A stretch of DNA of 43,488 bases, taken from CADCVW01 sp035644935 (GTDB taxonomy: Bacteria; Pseudomonadota; Alphaproteobacteria; Sphingomonadales; Sphingomonadaceae). The stretch lies in the NCBI GenBank assembly GCA_035644935.1, contig DASQNO010000078.1, forward strand, positions 1 through 43,488, read 5' to 3'. The notes beneath the pieces were generated by a model. That model was not told the origin of the DNA, searched no databases, and saw only the letters and a program-made list of their open reading frames with translations. The position numbers were made by a program, and so were the translations under genes. Below, in pieces: positions 1 to 8,240 of the stretch; position 1 is the stretch's first letter; each line of letters starts with the position of its first letter.

Positions 1-243
1 TTCACCGCGCCCGTCCATCGCGCGCTCGCCGAGCCGATCCTGCTCGGCGGCGCGCCTCGGGCGTTGGCGATCGCCAACGGCACGCTGGCCGCGGCGATCG
101 GGCTGGGCCTGCGCCTCTGGCTTGCGGGCCTCGCGATCTGGCTCGTCGGCCATCTCCTCGCCGTCTGGGCGGCGAAGCGCGACGCGCAGTTCGTTGACGT
201 CGTGCGCCGCCACCTCCGCTACCCGCCGCACCTAGGAGTCTGA
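1..243 (+). CDS. trbD: TrbD conjugal transfer protein, 3' part
   Basis: Frame 1 is open from the window edge to a TGA at 241-243, giving 80 residues; the start lies outside. TrbD is the VirB3-like small inner-membrane subunit of P-type type IV secretion and works next to the TrbE ATPase. The fragment shows the family layout: a short cytoplasmic lead (FTAPVHRALAEP), a hydrophobic hairpin around residues 22-55 (AIANGTLAAAIGLGLRLWL, then LAIWLVGHLLAVW), and a basic tail (AAKRDAQFVDVVRRHLRY). The next gene, trbE, begins 4 bases after the stop, as in the standard trbBCDE order. Identity rests on this order and on the hydrophobic profile. Confidence 0.85.
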   Translation, partial: FTAPVHRALAEPILLGGAPRALAIANGTLAAAIGLGLRLWLAGLAIWLVGHLLAVWAAKRDAQFVDVVRRHLRYPPHLGV

Positions 244-247
244 GGCC

Positions 248-2683
248 ATGCTGAACCTCGCCGAGTACCGCAAGAAGCCGCAAGGGCTTGCTGACTTCCT
301 GCCTTGGGCCGCGCTGGTCGGTTCGGGCGTCGTCCTCAACAAGGACGGCTCGCTTCAGCGCAGCGCCCGCTTTCGCGGCCCCGACCTCGACAGCGCGAGC
401 GCTTCGAAGCTGGTCGGTGCCTCGGCCCGGCTCAACAGCGCGATCCGGCGCCTGGGTAGCGGGTGGACGCTGTTCGTTGAGGCGAGCCGCCAGCCTGCCG
501 AGCGCTACCCTGACAGCACTTTTCCTGACGAGGCGTCCGGCTTGGTCGACGCCGAGCGCCGCGCGCAGTTCGAGGGCGAGGGCGCGCATTTCGACAGCGC
601 CTATGTGCTCACCTTCGGGTGGATGCCGCCGGCCGACGACGCAAGCCGCGCCGAGAGCTGGTTGTACGAAGGTCGCGCGGATCGGGGTGGCTCCGCCCGC
701 GATCACCTCGCCAGCTTCATCGACCGCACGGACCGGCTGCTCAATCTGGTCTCCAGCTTCGTGCCTGCGGCGGCCTGGCTCTCCGACGCGGAGACGCTGA
801 CTTACCTCCACGGCTGCGTCTCGACCAAGCGCCACAAGGTGCGCGTCCCCGAGACGCCTATGCATCTGGATGCGCTGCTCGCCGATCAGGCGCTCGCGGG
901 CGGGTTGGAGCCGCGGCTCGGCTCAGCGCATCTGCGCACATTATCGGTGGTCGGGTTTCCATCTTCGACCTTCCCCGGCATCCTCGACGAGCTGAACCGG
1001 CTCGCCTTTCCCTACCGTTGGGTGACGCGCGCCGTCTGCATGGACAAGACGGACGCCGCCAAGCTGCTCGGTCGCATCCGTCGCCAGTGGTTCGCCAAGC
1101 GCAAGAATATCGCCGCGATCCTGAAGGAGGTTCTGACCAACGAGGCATCCTCACTGGTCGACACCGACGCGGCGAACAAGGCCGCGGACGCCGACGAGGC
1201 GCTGCAGGAACTCGGCGCCGACATGGTCGGGCACGCCTATGTCACCGCCACCGTGACCGTCTGGCACGAGGACCCGCGCGTCGCCGCCGATCGGCTGCGG
1301 CTGATCGAGAAGGTCATCCAGGGCCGCGACTTCACCACCATCACCGAAGGCGTCAACGCGGTTGAGGCCTGGCTCGGGAGCCTACCCGGTCACCTCTACG
1401 CCAACGTCCGCCAGCCGCCGATCTCCACCATCAACCTCGCGCATATGATCCCGCTTTCGGCGGTGTGGGCGGGGCCCGAGAGGAACGACCATCTCAGCGG
1501 ACCGCCGCTGTTCTACGCGGCCACGGAAGGCTCCACGCCGTTCCGCTTCAGCCCCCACGTTGGAGATGTCGGCCACACGCTCGTGGTCGGGCCGACCGGC
1601 GCCGGCAAGAGCGTGCTGCTGGCACTCATGGCGCTGCAGTTCCGGCGCTACGCCGCCGCCCAGGTGTTCGCGTTCGACTTCGGCGGCTCGATCCGCGCCG
1701 CCGCACTTGCGATGGGCGGGGACTGGCACGACCTGGGCGGCGCACTGTCGGACAGCGCGACCGAGCCGGTGGCCTTGCAGCCTCTCTCGGAGATCGACGA
1801 GCCGGTCGAACGGGCCTGGGCCGCCGAGTGGCTGTCCGGCGTGCTGGCGCGTGAAGGGGTGCAGGTCACGCCCGAGGTGAAAGACCATCTCTGGTCCGCA
1901 CTCTCCTCCCTCGCGTCCGCGCCGCACGTGGAGCGGACACTGACCGGCCTATCTGTGCTCCTGCAAAGCAACACGCTGAAGCGCGCGCTTCAGCCCTATT
2001 GCCTCGACGGACCTTGGGGCCGGTTGCTCGACGGCGACCATGAGCGGCTTGGGATCGCGGCTGTCCAAGCGTTCGAGACCGAGGGTCTAATCGGCACGGC
2101 TGCGGCGCCCGCCGTGCTCGCCTACCTCTTTCACCGCATCGAGGCGCGGCTCGACGGCAGCGCTACCCTGGTCATTGTCGATGAGGGCTGGCTCGCGCTC
2201 GACGATCCGACCTTCGGAAGTCAACTGCGCGAGTGGCTGAAGACGCTGCGCAAGAAGAACGCGAGCGTTGTGTTCGCCACGCAGAGCCTCGCCGATATCG
2301 ACGGCTCGGCGATCGCGCCGGCGATCGTCGAGAGCTGTCTCACCCGCATCTTCCTCGCCAACGAACGTGCGCTCGAACCGCAGATCGCCCGCATCTACGA
2401 GAAGTTCGGGCTCAACGATCGTCAGATCGAGATCGTCGCGCGGGCTACCCCCAAGCGCGACTACTACGCCCAAAGCCGCCGCGGAAACCGCCTGTTCGAG
2501 CTCGGCCTCGGCCCCGTCGCGCTCGCCTTCACCGCCGCCAGCTCGAAGGCTGACCAAGCCGCCATCGCTGAGGTGCTCGCCACCAGCGGCCGGGGCGGCT
2601 TCGCGGCCGCGTGGCTCCGCCACCGTGGCCTGCCGTGGGCCGCCGACCTCATCACCAGCCTCGAGAAGGAGACGAAGCCGTGA
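248..2683 (+). CDS. trbE: TrbE conjugal transfer ATPase (VirB4 family)
   Basis: This 811-residue protein is the large cytoplasmic ATPase that powers pilus assembly and substrate transfer in a P-type type IV secretion system. The N-terminal half is the CagE/TrbE/VirB family domain. The C-terminal half is a RecA-like motor with Walker A GPTGAGKS at 448-455 and Walker B LVIVDE ending at D645-E646, followed by a Q-rich switch region (FATQSLADI). Length is usual for TrbE. The ATG at 248 sits 4 bases after the trbD stop and gives the family N-terminus MLNLAEYRKKPQGLADFLPW. The gene looks intact. Its last bases overlap the GTG that should start trbJ. Confidence 0.97.
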   Translation: MLNLAEYRKKPQGLADFLPWAALVGSGVVLNKDGSLQRSARFRGPDLDSASASKLVGASARLNSAIRRLGSGWTLFVEASRQPAERYPDSTFPDEASGLVDAERRAQFEGEGAHFDSAYVLTFGWMPPADDASRAESWLYEGRADRGGSARDHLASFIDRTDRLLNLVSSFVPAAAWLSDAETLTYLHGCVSTKRHKVRVPETPMHLDALLADQALAGGLEPRLGSAHLRTLSVVGFPSSTFPGILDELNRLAFPYRWVTRAVCMDKTDAAKLLGRIRRQWFAKRKNIAAILKEVLTNEASSLVDTDAANKAADADEALQELGADMVGHAYVTATVTVWHEDPRVAADRLRLIEKVIQGRDFTTITEGVNAVEAWLGSLPGHLYANVRQPPISTINLAHMIPLSAVWAGPERNDHLSGPPLFYAATEGSTPFRFSPHVGDVGHTLVVGPTGAGKSVLLALMALQFRRYAAAQVFAFDFGGSIRAAALAMGGDWHDLGGALSDSATEPVALQPLSEIDEPVERAWAAEWLSGVLAREGVQVTPEVKDHLWSALSSLASAPHVERTLTGLSVLLQSNTLKRALQPYCLDGPWGRLLDGDHERLGIAAVQAFETEGLIGTAAAPAVLAYLFHRIEARLDGSATLVIVDEGWLALDDPTFGSQLREWLKTLRKKNASVVFATQSLADIDGSAIAPAIVESCLTRIFLANERALEPQIARIYEKFGLNDRQIEIVARATPKRDYYAQSRRGNRLFELGLGPVALAFTAASSKADQAAIAEVLATSGRGGFAAAWLRHRGLPWAADLITSLEKETKP

Positions 2684-2703
2684 ACACGAAGACGTAGGCC
2701 CGC

Positions 2704-3423
2704 TTGCTTGTAGCCGGTGCCGCCGCGCTCTCGCTGACTCTGACCGCGAGTGGTACTGCATCCGCGCAGCTTATCGTCAAGGACCCGACCAACTACGCCC
2801 AGAACGTCCTTCAGGCGGCGCGCGCGCTCGACCAGATCAACAATCAGATCCAGAGCCTCACCAACGAGGCGCAGATGCTGGTCAATCAGGCCCGCAACCT
2901 CGCCTCTCTCCCCTACTCTTCGCTGCAGCAGCTCCAGCGCTCGGTCCAGAAGACCCAATCGCTCCTCAGCCAGGCGCAGCGCGTCGCCTACGACGTTCGG
3001 GACATCGATCGGGCGTTCACGACCACTTACGGCGCGGCCGGCGGGCAGTCGAACGAGGCAATGCTTCGCAACGCCCGCGAGCGTTGGGTGACATCGGTCG
3101 GGGCGCTGCAGGACGCGCTTCGCGTCCAGGCCGGCGTGGTCGGAAATATCGACACGAACCGCGCCGAGATGCAGGCGCTGGTCACCTCCAGCCAATCAGC
3201 GACCGGCGCGCTGCAGGCGACTCAGGCGGGCAATCAGCTGCTCGCGCTCCAGGCGCAGCAGCTCGCCGACCTGACCGCCGCCGTCGCGGCGCAAGGGCGC
3301 GCGCAGGCGCTGGAAGCGGCCGAGCGACAGGCCGCCGCCGATCAGGGCCGTGAGCAGCGCCGCCGATTCCTGGCGCCAGGACGCGGGTATCAGCCCCACG
3401 ACGTCCGGATGTTCGGCCAGTGA
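2704..3423 (+). CDS. trbJ: TrbJ, with amber codon in its leader
   Basis: TrbJ is the VirB5-like periplasmic, minor-pilus component of P-type conjugation systems. The mature part is intact: after the signal cleavage region (ASGTASA-QLIVKDPTNYAQN) comes a Gln/Asn-rich helical protein with the usual INNQIQSL and LPYSSLQQLQ segments, ending near GYQPHDVRMF. The natural start should be the GTG at 2680, which overlaps the trbE stop as GTGA. That frame reads MNTKT and then hits TAG at 2695-2697 before continuing ARLLVAGAAALSL in the same frame. The coordinates given start at the TTG just after the stop. A product from there would have a shortened, uncharged leader. The gene may be inactive, or rescued by suppression or reinitiation. 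Confidence 0.85.
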   Translation: MLVAGAAALSLTLTASGTASAQLIVKDPTNYAQNVLQAARALDQINNQIQSLTNEAQMLVNQARNLASLPYSSLQQLQRSVQKTQSLLSQAQRVAYDVRDIDRAFTTTYGAAGGQSNEAMLRNARERWVTSVGALQDALRVQAGVVGNIDTNRAEMQALVTSSQSATGALQATQAGNQLLALQAQQLADLTAAVAAQGRAQALEAAERQAAADQGREQRRRFLAPGRGYQPHDVRMFGQ

Positions 3424-3689
3424 TCATCGAGGCCGACATCGCACCGGTCGTTCGGTTCACCGCGCTGGCGTTCGCGGTGCTGGCCATCTGTCTGGCCGCG
3501 GCCGAGCTGGATCGCGGCGAGCCGGCTGAGACGAGCACGGCGGCGCCGGCGACGAGCTCCGATCCGATCAAAGCCCAACTCGCCCGCTGCCGCGCGATCA
3601 CCGACCCCGCTCGGGTGGACGACAGCTGTCGCCGCGCCTGGGCGGAGCTGCGCACCCGCTTCTTCTCCGTCCCGGATACAGAACCATGA
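3420..3689 (+). CDS. trbK: TrbK-like putative entry exclusion protein
   Basis: This 89-residue protein has one N-terminal membrane segment (about residues 10-27, VRFTALAFAVLAICLAAAEL) and a short charged exterior part containing two cysteines (C59 and C69). It lies exactly where the alternative TrbK entry-exclusion protein sits in alphaproteobacterial trb operons, between trbJ and trbL. Such proteins are thought to stop transfer into cells already holding the element. The GTG start overlaps the trbJ stop (GTGA) and its end overlaps trbL (ATGA), so all three are likely translationally coupled. Sequence conservation in this family is weak, so the name rests mainly on position, size and topology. 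Confidence 0.72.
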   Translation: MIIEADIAPVVRFTALAFAVLAICLAAAELDRGEPAETSTAAPATSSDPIKAQLARCRAITDPARVDDSCRRAWAELRTRFFSVPDTEP

Positions 3690-5011
3690 ACGACGTTGGC
3701 GTCATCGATCGCTTCCTCGATGTGTTCTCCCGCTACATCGACAGCGGCTTCGGCCTGCTTTCAGGCGAGGTAGCGTTCCTCGCGACCACGCTGATCGTCA
3801 TCGACGTGACGCTCGCCGCCCTGTTCTGGACTTGGGCGGCGGACGACGACGTGCTCGCGCGCCTAGTCAAGAAGACGCTGTTCGTGGGCGTGTTCGCCTA
3901 CATCATTGGCAACTGGAACGGTCTGGCCAGGATCATCTTCGAGAGCTTCGCTGGCCTTGGCCTGCAGGCCTCCGGCGGCACGGTAAGCGCCGCCGATTTC
4001 GTCTGCCCCGGGCGCATCGCGCAGGTCGGCATCGAGGCAGGGCGGCCGATCCTGGAGTCCATCTCGGACCTGATGGGCTTCGTCAGCTTCTTCGAGAACT
4101 TCATCCAAATCGCGATCCTGCTGTTCGCCTGGGTGCTGGTGATCCTCAGCTTCTTCATCCTGGCGATCCAGCTGTTCGTCACGCTGATCGAGTTCAAGCC
4201 GACCACGCTGGCCGGCTTCGTGCTGATCCCCTTCGGGCTGTTCGGGAAGACGGCCTTCCTCGCCGAGCGTGTGCTCGGCAACGTCATTTCATCCGGCGTG
4301 AAGGTGCTCGTGCTGGCCGTCATCGTCGGGATCGGCTCCACGCTCTTCTCCGAGTTCACCGCCGGGTTCAACGGCGCCGAGCCGACCATCGAGGACGCGC
4401 TCGCGATCGTGCTCGCGGCGCTCTCGCTGCTGGGCCTCGGCATCTACGGCCCCGGCATTGCCAACGGCATCGTTTCGGGCGGGCCGCAGCTCTCGGCCGG
4501 CGCGGCCGTCGGTGCGGGCCTTGCGGCAGGCGGGGTAGCCGCCGCCGGCTATGGGGCCGCTCGGCTCGGCGCGGGCGCCGTCGCGGGTGTCGCGGGGGGC
4601 AGCCGCACAGCCGCAGCCACTACGGTCCCTCCCACACGCGGACCGTCCGGGACGGAAAATGGGTCGCCATCCGGCGGTGGCTCCCCGAGCGGAGGGCTCC
4701 CCAGCGGCGGCGCATCCGTCCAGCCAATCTCCCTCCCGCAGGTCGGACCGGCGTCGCCCCTCAGCGGCTCGGGCAGCGCGAGTGCGGCCGCTTCGCCCCC
4801 GGCGGGAACCGGCGAAAGCGGGGCGTCCGCTCCGACGTCTGCCGGGGATGCGGCCAGGACCTCGTCTGCGGACGACGGATCTCCGGCCTGGGCCAAGCAG
4901 ATGCGCCGCCGTCAAGCCGTGAAGGACGGCGTCGGCGCCGTCACTCACGCCCTCCGCTCGGGCGACCGCGGCGGCTCGGGCACCTCCGTTTCCGTCAGTG
5001 AGGACCGTTGA
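3686..5011 (+). CDS. trbL: TrbL inner-membrane channel protein (VirB6 family)
   Basis: TrbL is the polytopic inner-membrane protein that forms part of the transfer channel. The 441-residue product opens with MNDVGVIDRFLDVFSRYIDSG, then shows about six hydrophobic segments between residues 25 and 270, including ILLFAWVLVILSFFILAIQL and the family-typical TLAGFVLIPFGLFGKTAFLAE. From about residue 285 the chain becomes a Gly/Ser/Ala/Pro-rich, low-complexity cytoplasmic tail of some 150 residues, which is usual for TrbL. The ATG overlaps the trbK stop and the TGA overlaps the trbF ATG. The gene appears intact. Confidence 0.95.
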   Translation: MNDVGVIDRFLDVFSRYIDSGFGLLSGEVAFLATTLIVIDVTLAALFWTWAADDDVLARLVKKTLFVGVFAYIIGNWNGLARIIFESFAGLGLQASGGTVSAADFVCPGRIAQVGIEAGRPILESISDLMGFVSFFENFIQIAILLFAWVLVILSFFILAIQLFVTLIEFKPTTLAGFVLIPFGLFGKTAFLAERVLGNVISSGVKVLVLAVIVGIGSTLFSEFTAGFNGAEPTIEDALAIVLAALSLLGLGIYGPGIANGIVSGGPQLSAGAAVGAGLAAGGVAAAGYGAARLGAGAVAGVAGGSRTAAATTVPPTRGPSGTENGSPSGGGSPSGGLPSGGASVQPISLPQVGPASPLSGSGSASAAASPPAGTGESGASAPTSAGDAARTSSADDGSPAWAKQMRRRQAVKDGVGAVTHALRSGDRGGSGTSVSVSEDR

Positions 5012-5694
5012 TGTTCAAGCGACCTTCCGTGCGCTACGGGCGCACCCCCGATCCCGTCACCCTTTATCAGCGCGCCCAGCAAGCCTGGGACGATCGTATC
5101 GGTTCGGCCCGTGTGCAGGCACGAAACTGGCGCCTGCTCGCCTTCGGTGAGCTGGTCTTGGTCGCCAGCCTCTCGTCGGCACTCGTCTGGCAAGGCGCGC
5201 GCGGCTCGATCGTGCCCTGGGTGGTGCAGGTCGATCGGCTCGGACAGGCGCAGGCGGTCGAGCCTGCCGTCGCAGCTTACCGCCCGACCGATCCGCAGAT
5301 CGCGTGGCACCTCGCCCGCTTCGTCGAGCAGGTCCGCTCGGTCCCGGCCGACCCGATCGTTCTCCGTCAGAACTGGCTCAGAGCCTACGACTACACCACC
5401 GACCGCGGAGCGGCCGCTCTCAACGACTACGCCCGCATCAACGACCCGTTCGCGCGGGTGGGTCAAAGTCAGGTCTCAGTCGAGGTCTCAAGCGTCATTC
5501 GCGCGTCCGACGACAGCCTTCGGATCGGCTGGGTCGAGCGCCGCTACGAGCAGGGCCAACAGGCCAGCGTCGAGCGCTGGAGCGCCATCGTCACGCTCGT
5601 GCTCCAGCCGCCGCGCGACGCCGAGCGCCTGCGCAAGAACCCGCTCGGCATCTTCGTCCACGCCATCAACTGGTCACGGGAGTCCGCCGGATGA
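5011..5694 (+). CDS. trbF: TrbF conjugal transfer protein (VirB8 family)
   Basis: TrbF is a bitopic inner-membrane protein with a periplasmic VirB8-like assembly domain. From the ATG at 5011, which overlaps the trbL stop as TGATG, it has 227 residues. A TTG one codon earlier is possible but less likely. The order is a basic cytoplasmic lead (FKRPSVRYGRTPDPVTLYQ), one membrane helix around residues 33-53 (LLAFGELVLVASLSSALVW), then the periplasmic domain with the family phrases PWVVQVDRLG and FVEQVRSV, ending NPLGIFVHAINWSRE. That terminal phrase is strongly TrbF-like. Translation is coupled to trbG by an ATGA overlap. Confidence 0.95.
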   Translation: MFKRPSVRYGRTPDPVTLYQRAQQAWDDRIGSARVQARNWRLLAFGELVLVASLSSALVWQGARGSIVPWVVQVDRLGQAQAVEPAVAAYRPTDPQIAWHLARFVEQVRSVPADPIVLRQNWLRAYDYTTDRGAAALNDYARINDPFARVGQSQVSVEVSSVIRASDDSLRIGWVERRYEQGQQASVERWSAIVTLVLQPPRDAERLRKNPLGIFVHAINWSRESAG

Positions 5695-6713
5695 CACGCT
5701 TGCCTCTCCTCACTACAACGCTGCTCGCCGCCGGCGCGCTTTCCGGCTGCGCCATCTTCGACAAGGGCGAGGTCGCCACAGCCGCCGAAGCTCATGCCGC
5801 AGTGCCGGGGGTTGACACGGGCCTCGTTCCCGTCCCGGCTGCGGCCGCTCCCGAACCGCCGCAGCCGATCATCGTCGCGGTCCCCGAGCCGCTACCGCTT
5901 CCCGGCCAGCTGATGCCGGTCGAGCGATCCGCGCGGCCCGAGCCACGCGACCCCACATCGCGCGTGTCGGCCGCCAACGCCGCCGCCCGCGTCGAGCCCG
6001 CGCGCGACGGGTTCATCAACGCGGTCCAGAGCTACCCCTACACCGCGGGCGCGCTCTACCAAGTCTACACCGCGCCAGGGCATGTGACCGACATCGTCCT
6101 GCAAGAGGGCGAGCGGCTGGTGGGTGCCGGGCCCGTCGCGGCGGGCGACACCGCGCGCTGGATCATCGGAGATACGACGAGTGGCGCTGGCCCGGCTGCC
6201 CGCGTCCACATCCTGGTCAAGCCCACGCGGCCGGATCTCTCGACCAACCTCGTCATCAACACCGACCGCCGCACTTATCACCTCGAGCTGCGCGCCACGC
6301 GCGCGACCTGGATGGCCTCAGTAAGCTGGTCCTACCCGGCCGACGCGCTGATCGCGCTTCGGCAGGGCCAGGCCGCCGCAGCGGAGGTCGCGCCGGTGGC
6401 CAACGGCATCGCGCTCGATCGGCTTCGGTTCGATTACCGCATCACCGGCGACCGCCCGCCTTGGCGGCCGGTACGAGCCTACGACGACGGCCGGCAGGTC
6501 TACCTGGAGTTCCCGGCCGGCATCGCCCGGGCCGAGATGCCGCCGCTGTTCGTGGTGGGCTCGGGCGGCGCGGCCGAGCTCGTGAACTACCGCGTCCGCG
6601 GTCACCACATGGTCGTCGACCGGCTCTTCGGCGCGGCCGAACTGAGGCTCGGCCCCGGCCGGCGACAGCAGCGTGTCCGCATCGAGCGCGGCGGGAGCGG
6701 GAGCCGTGACTGA
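5691..6713 (+). CDS. trbG: TrbG conjugal transfer protein (VirB9 family)
   Basis: TrbG is the periplasmic VirB9-like part of the outer-membrane core ring. The start used is the ATG at 5691, overlapping the trbF stop as ATGA and giving 340 residues with a leader MTRLPLLTTTLLAAGALSGC. LSGC is a lipobox, so the product is probably a lipoprotein, which fits association with the outer membrane. A Pro-rich linker follows (about residues 35-90), then the VirB9 domain with TAPGHVTDIVLQEGERL and SWSYP, and a C-terminal beta domain with TGDRPPWRPVRAYDDG, a family hallmark. The frame stays open upstream, but that part is a shadow of trbF. Confidence 0.95.
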   Translation: MTRLPLLTTTLLAAGALSGCAIFDKGEVATAAEAHAAVPGVDTGLVPVPAAAAPEPPQPIIVAVPEPLPLPGQLMPVERSARPEPRDPTSRVSAANAAARVEPARDGFINAVQSYPYTAGALYQVYTAPGHVTDIVLQEGERLVGAGPVAAGDTARWIIGDTTSGAGPAARVHILVKPTRPDLSTNLVINTDRRTYHLELRATRATWMASVSWSYPADALIALRQGQAAAAEVAPVANGIALDRLRFDYRITGDRPPWRPVRAYDDGRQVYLEFPAGIARAEMPPLFVVGSGGAAELVNYRVRGHHMVVDRLFGAAELRLGPGRRQQRVRIERGGSGSRD

Positions 6714-7977
6714 CCGCCCGATCGACGAGGAGGCGCCGGAGTCGGCGGACGCCGGGACGGAGGAGCAGGTCCGGAGCGAGCGCGAGATCGCCCGCGAGTT
6801 GCGGCTCCGACCCCCCGCGCCGCGCGTGACGCGGCTGTCCCGCAAAGTGCTGATCGGGCTCGGCGCTCTCGCCAGCGTCGGCATCGGCGGCGCGCTCGTG
6901 GTGGCGCTGCAGGGCCGCGACGGCGACGACCGGCCGTCCGAGCTTTACAACACCGACCGGGTCGCCCAGGCTGAGGCGCTCAGTCGGCTGCCGCGCGACT
7001 ACTCAGGGCTGCCGCGGCCGAGCGAACCCATCCCGCAGCTCGGACCGCCGCTCCCGGGCGACATGGGCCGACCGATCCTGTCGGCTCAGGAACGGGGCCG
7101 ACCTGTCCCGCTGCCGCCCGTCCCCGGCGCGCCGGGAGCTCCGCCTACTCCAGCAACGCCGCTCGTCGATCCCGCGATCCAGCAGGCGCGGCAGGAGCGT
7201 GAAGCGGCGCGCACGAGTCGACTCTTCCTTGGTAACGCGGGTGGAGCTGGAACGGCGAGTGAGGGGGCGACGCAACCCGTGCCCGCCGCACAGCTGTCTC
7301 TTCCCGAGGAGCCCGCTGCCGCGGCGCCGACTCCAACTCGCGGCGAGACCTTCCTCGCCCGCGATGTGGACCGGCGCACCGCCAGCCCCGACCGGCTGCG
7401 GCCGCCCGCCAGCCCCTATGTGCTGCACGCTGGCTCGACAATCCCGGCTGCGCTCGTCACGGGCCTGCGCTCCGATCTGCCGGGCCAGGTCACGGCCCAG
7501 GTGACCGAGCCCGTCTACGACAGCCCCACAGGCCGTTACCTGCTCATCCCGCAGGGATCCCGGCTCGTCGGTCAGTACGACGCGGAGGTCGGCTACGGGC
7601 AGGAACGCGTGCTGCTCGTCTGGAACCGGCTGATCCTGCCCAACGGTCGCCCGATCGTGCTCGAGCGCCAGCTTGGCGCAGACGCAGCAGGCTATGCGGG
7701 CGTTCAGGACCGTGTCGACCATCATTGGGGTCGGCTGTTCCGCGCCGGGCTGCTCTCGACGTTGCTCGGCCTAGGCGCCGAGCTCGGGAACACCGGCGAC
7801 AGCGACATCGCCCGGGCGATCCGTGACGGCGCGCAGGGGAGCGTCGGCGACGCAGGCCACGAGGTCGTGCGACGGCAGCTAGAGGTCCGGCCGACGCTGA
7901 CCATCCGCCCCGGCCACCCCGTGCGCGTGATCGTCACCCGAGACCTAATTCTGGAACCTTATGGAGACCGACCGTGA
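6706..7977 (+). CDS. trbI: TrbI conjugal transfer protein (VirB10 family)
   Basis: TrbI is the VirB10-like protein that spans from the inner membrane to the outer-membrane core and transmits energy to the channel. The GTG at 6706 overlaps the trbG stop (GTGACTGA) and gives 423 residues. Visible parts are an acidic cytoplasmic N-terminus, one membrane helix around residues 45-66 (VLIGLGALASVGIGGALVVAL), a long Pro/Ala-rich periplasmic stalk (about 75-220), and the C-terminal VirB10 barrel with YVLHAGSTIPAALVTGLRSD, GRYLLIPQGSRLVGQYD and RVLLVWNRLILPNG. All are strong family signatures. The gene is intact. Confidence 0.96.
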   Translation: MTDRPIDEEAPESADAGTEEQVRSEREIARELRLRPPAPRVTRLSRKVLIGLGALASVGIGGALVVALQGRDGDDRPSELYNTDRVAQAEALSRLPRDYSGLPRPSEPIPQLGPPLPGDMGRPILSAQERGRPVPLPPVPGAPGAPPTPATPLVDPAIQQARQEREAARTSRLFLGNAGGAGTASEGATQPVPAAQLSLPEEPAAAAPTPTRGETFLARDVDRRTASPDRLRPPASPYVLHAGSTIPAALVTGLRSDLPGQVTAQVTEPVYDSPTGRYLLIPQGSRLVGQYDAEVGYGQERVLLVWNRLILPNGRPIVLERQLGADAAGYAGVQDRVDHHWGRLFRAGLLSTLLGLGAELGNTGDSDIARAIRDGAQGSVGDAGHEVVRRQLEVRPTLTIRPGHPVRVIVTRDLILEPYGDRP

Positions 7978-8240
7978 GCAAGCTTAAGCTTGGCCCACTT
8001 GCCGATGACAAGCCTGTGCGGCTTACCGTCGAACTGCCGGCCACCACGCATCGCGACTTGGCGGCCTACGCGGAGGTGCTTGGCCGTGAGGGCGGCCAAG
8101 TAGTCGAGCCCACAAAGCTGATAGCACCCATGCTAGCGCGCTTCATGGCAACGGATCGCGTTTTCGGTAAGCTGCGTCGGCAGCGAGCCGAGGTGACTCG
8201 GCCCCGTACATCTGACGGAGTAACGCCAAGAAGCGGGTGA
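7974..8240 (+). CDS. DUF2274 protein with odd C-terminal tail
   Basis: This 88-residue protein ends the trb operon, the usual place of the DUF2274 family, whose function is unknown. The core is typical: KLKLGPLADDKPVRLTVELP, then HRDLAAYAEVLGREGG and KLIAPMLARFMATDRVF, which resembles a small ribbon-helix-helix fold, so DNA binding is possible but unproven. The GTG start overlaps the trbI stop (GTGA). Family members normally end a few residues after the ATDR segment. Here the frame runs on through about 17 more residues (EVTRPRTSDGVTPRSG) that lie over the 3' end of the opposing LysR gene. That tail is probably an accident of a junction near 8180-8200. Confidence 0.8.
   Translation: MSKLKLGPLADDKPVRLTVELPATTHRDLAAYAEVLGREGGQVVEPTKLIAPMLARFMATDRVFGKLRRQRAEVTRPRTSDGVTPRSG

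Noticed and set aside
4600..4860. Gly/Ser/Pro-rich repeats in the trbL tail considered as a separate low-complexity gene or minisatellite.
   Set aside because: Such a tail is normal for TrbL, and the frame is continuous with the membrane part.
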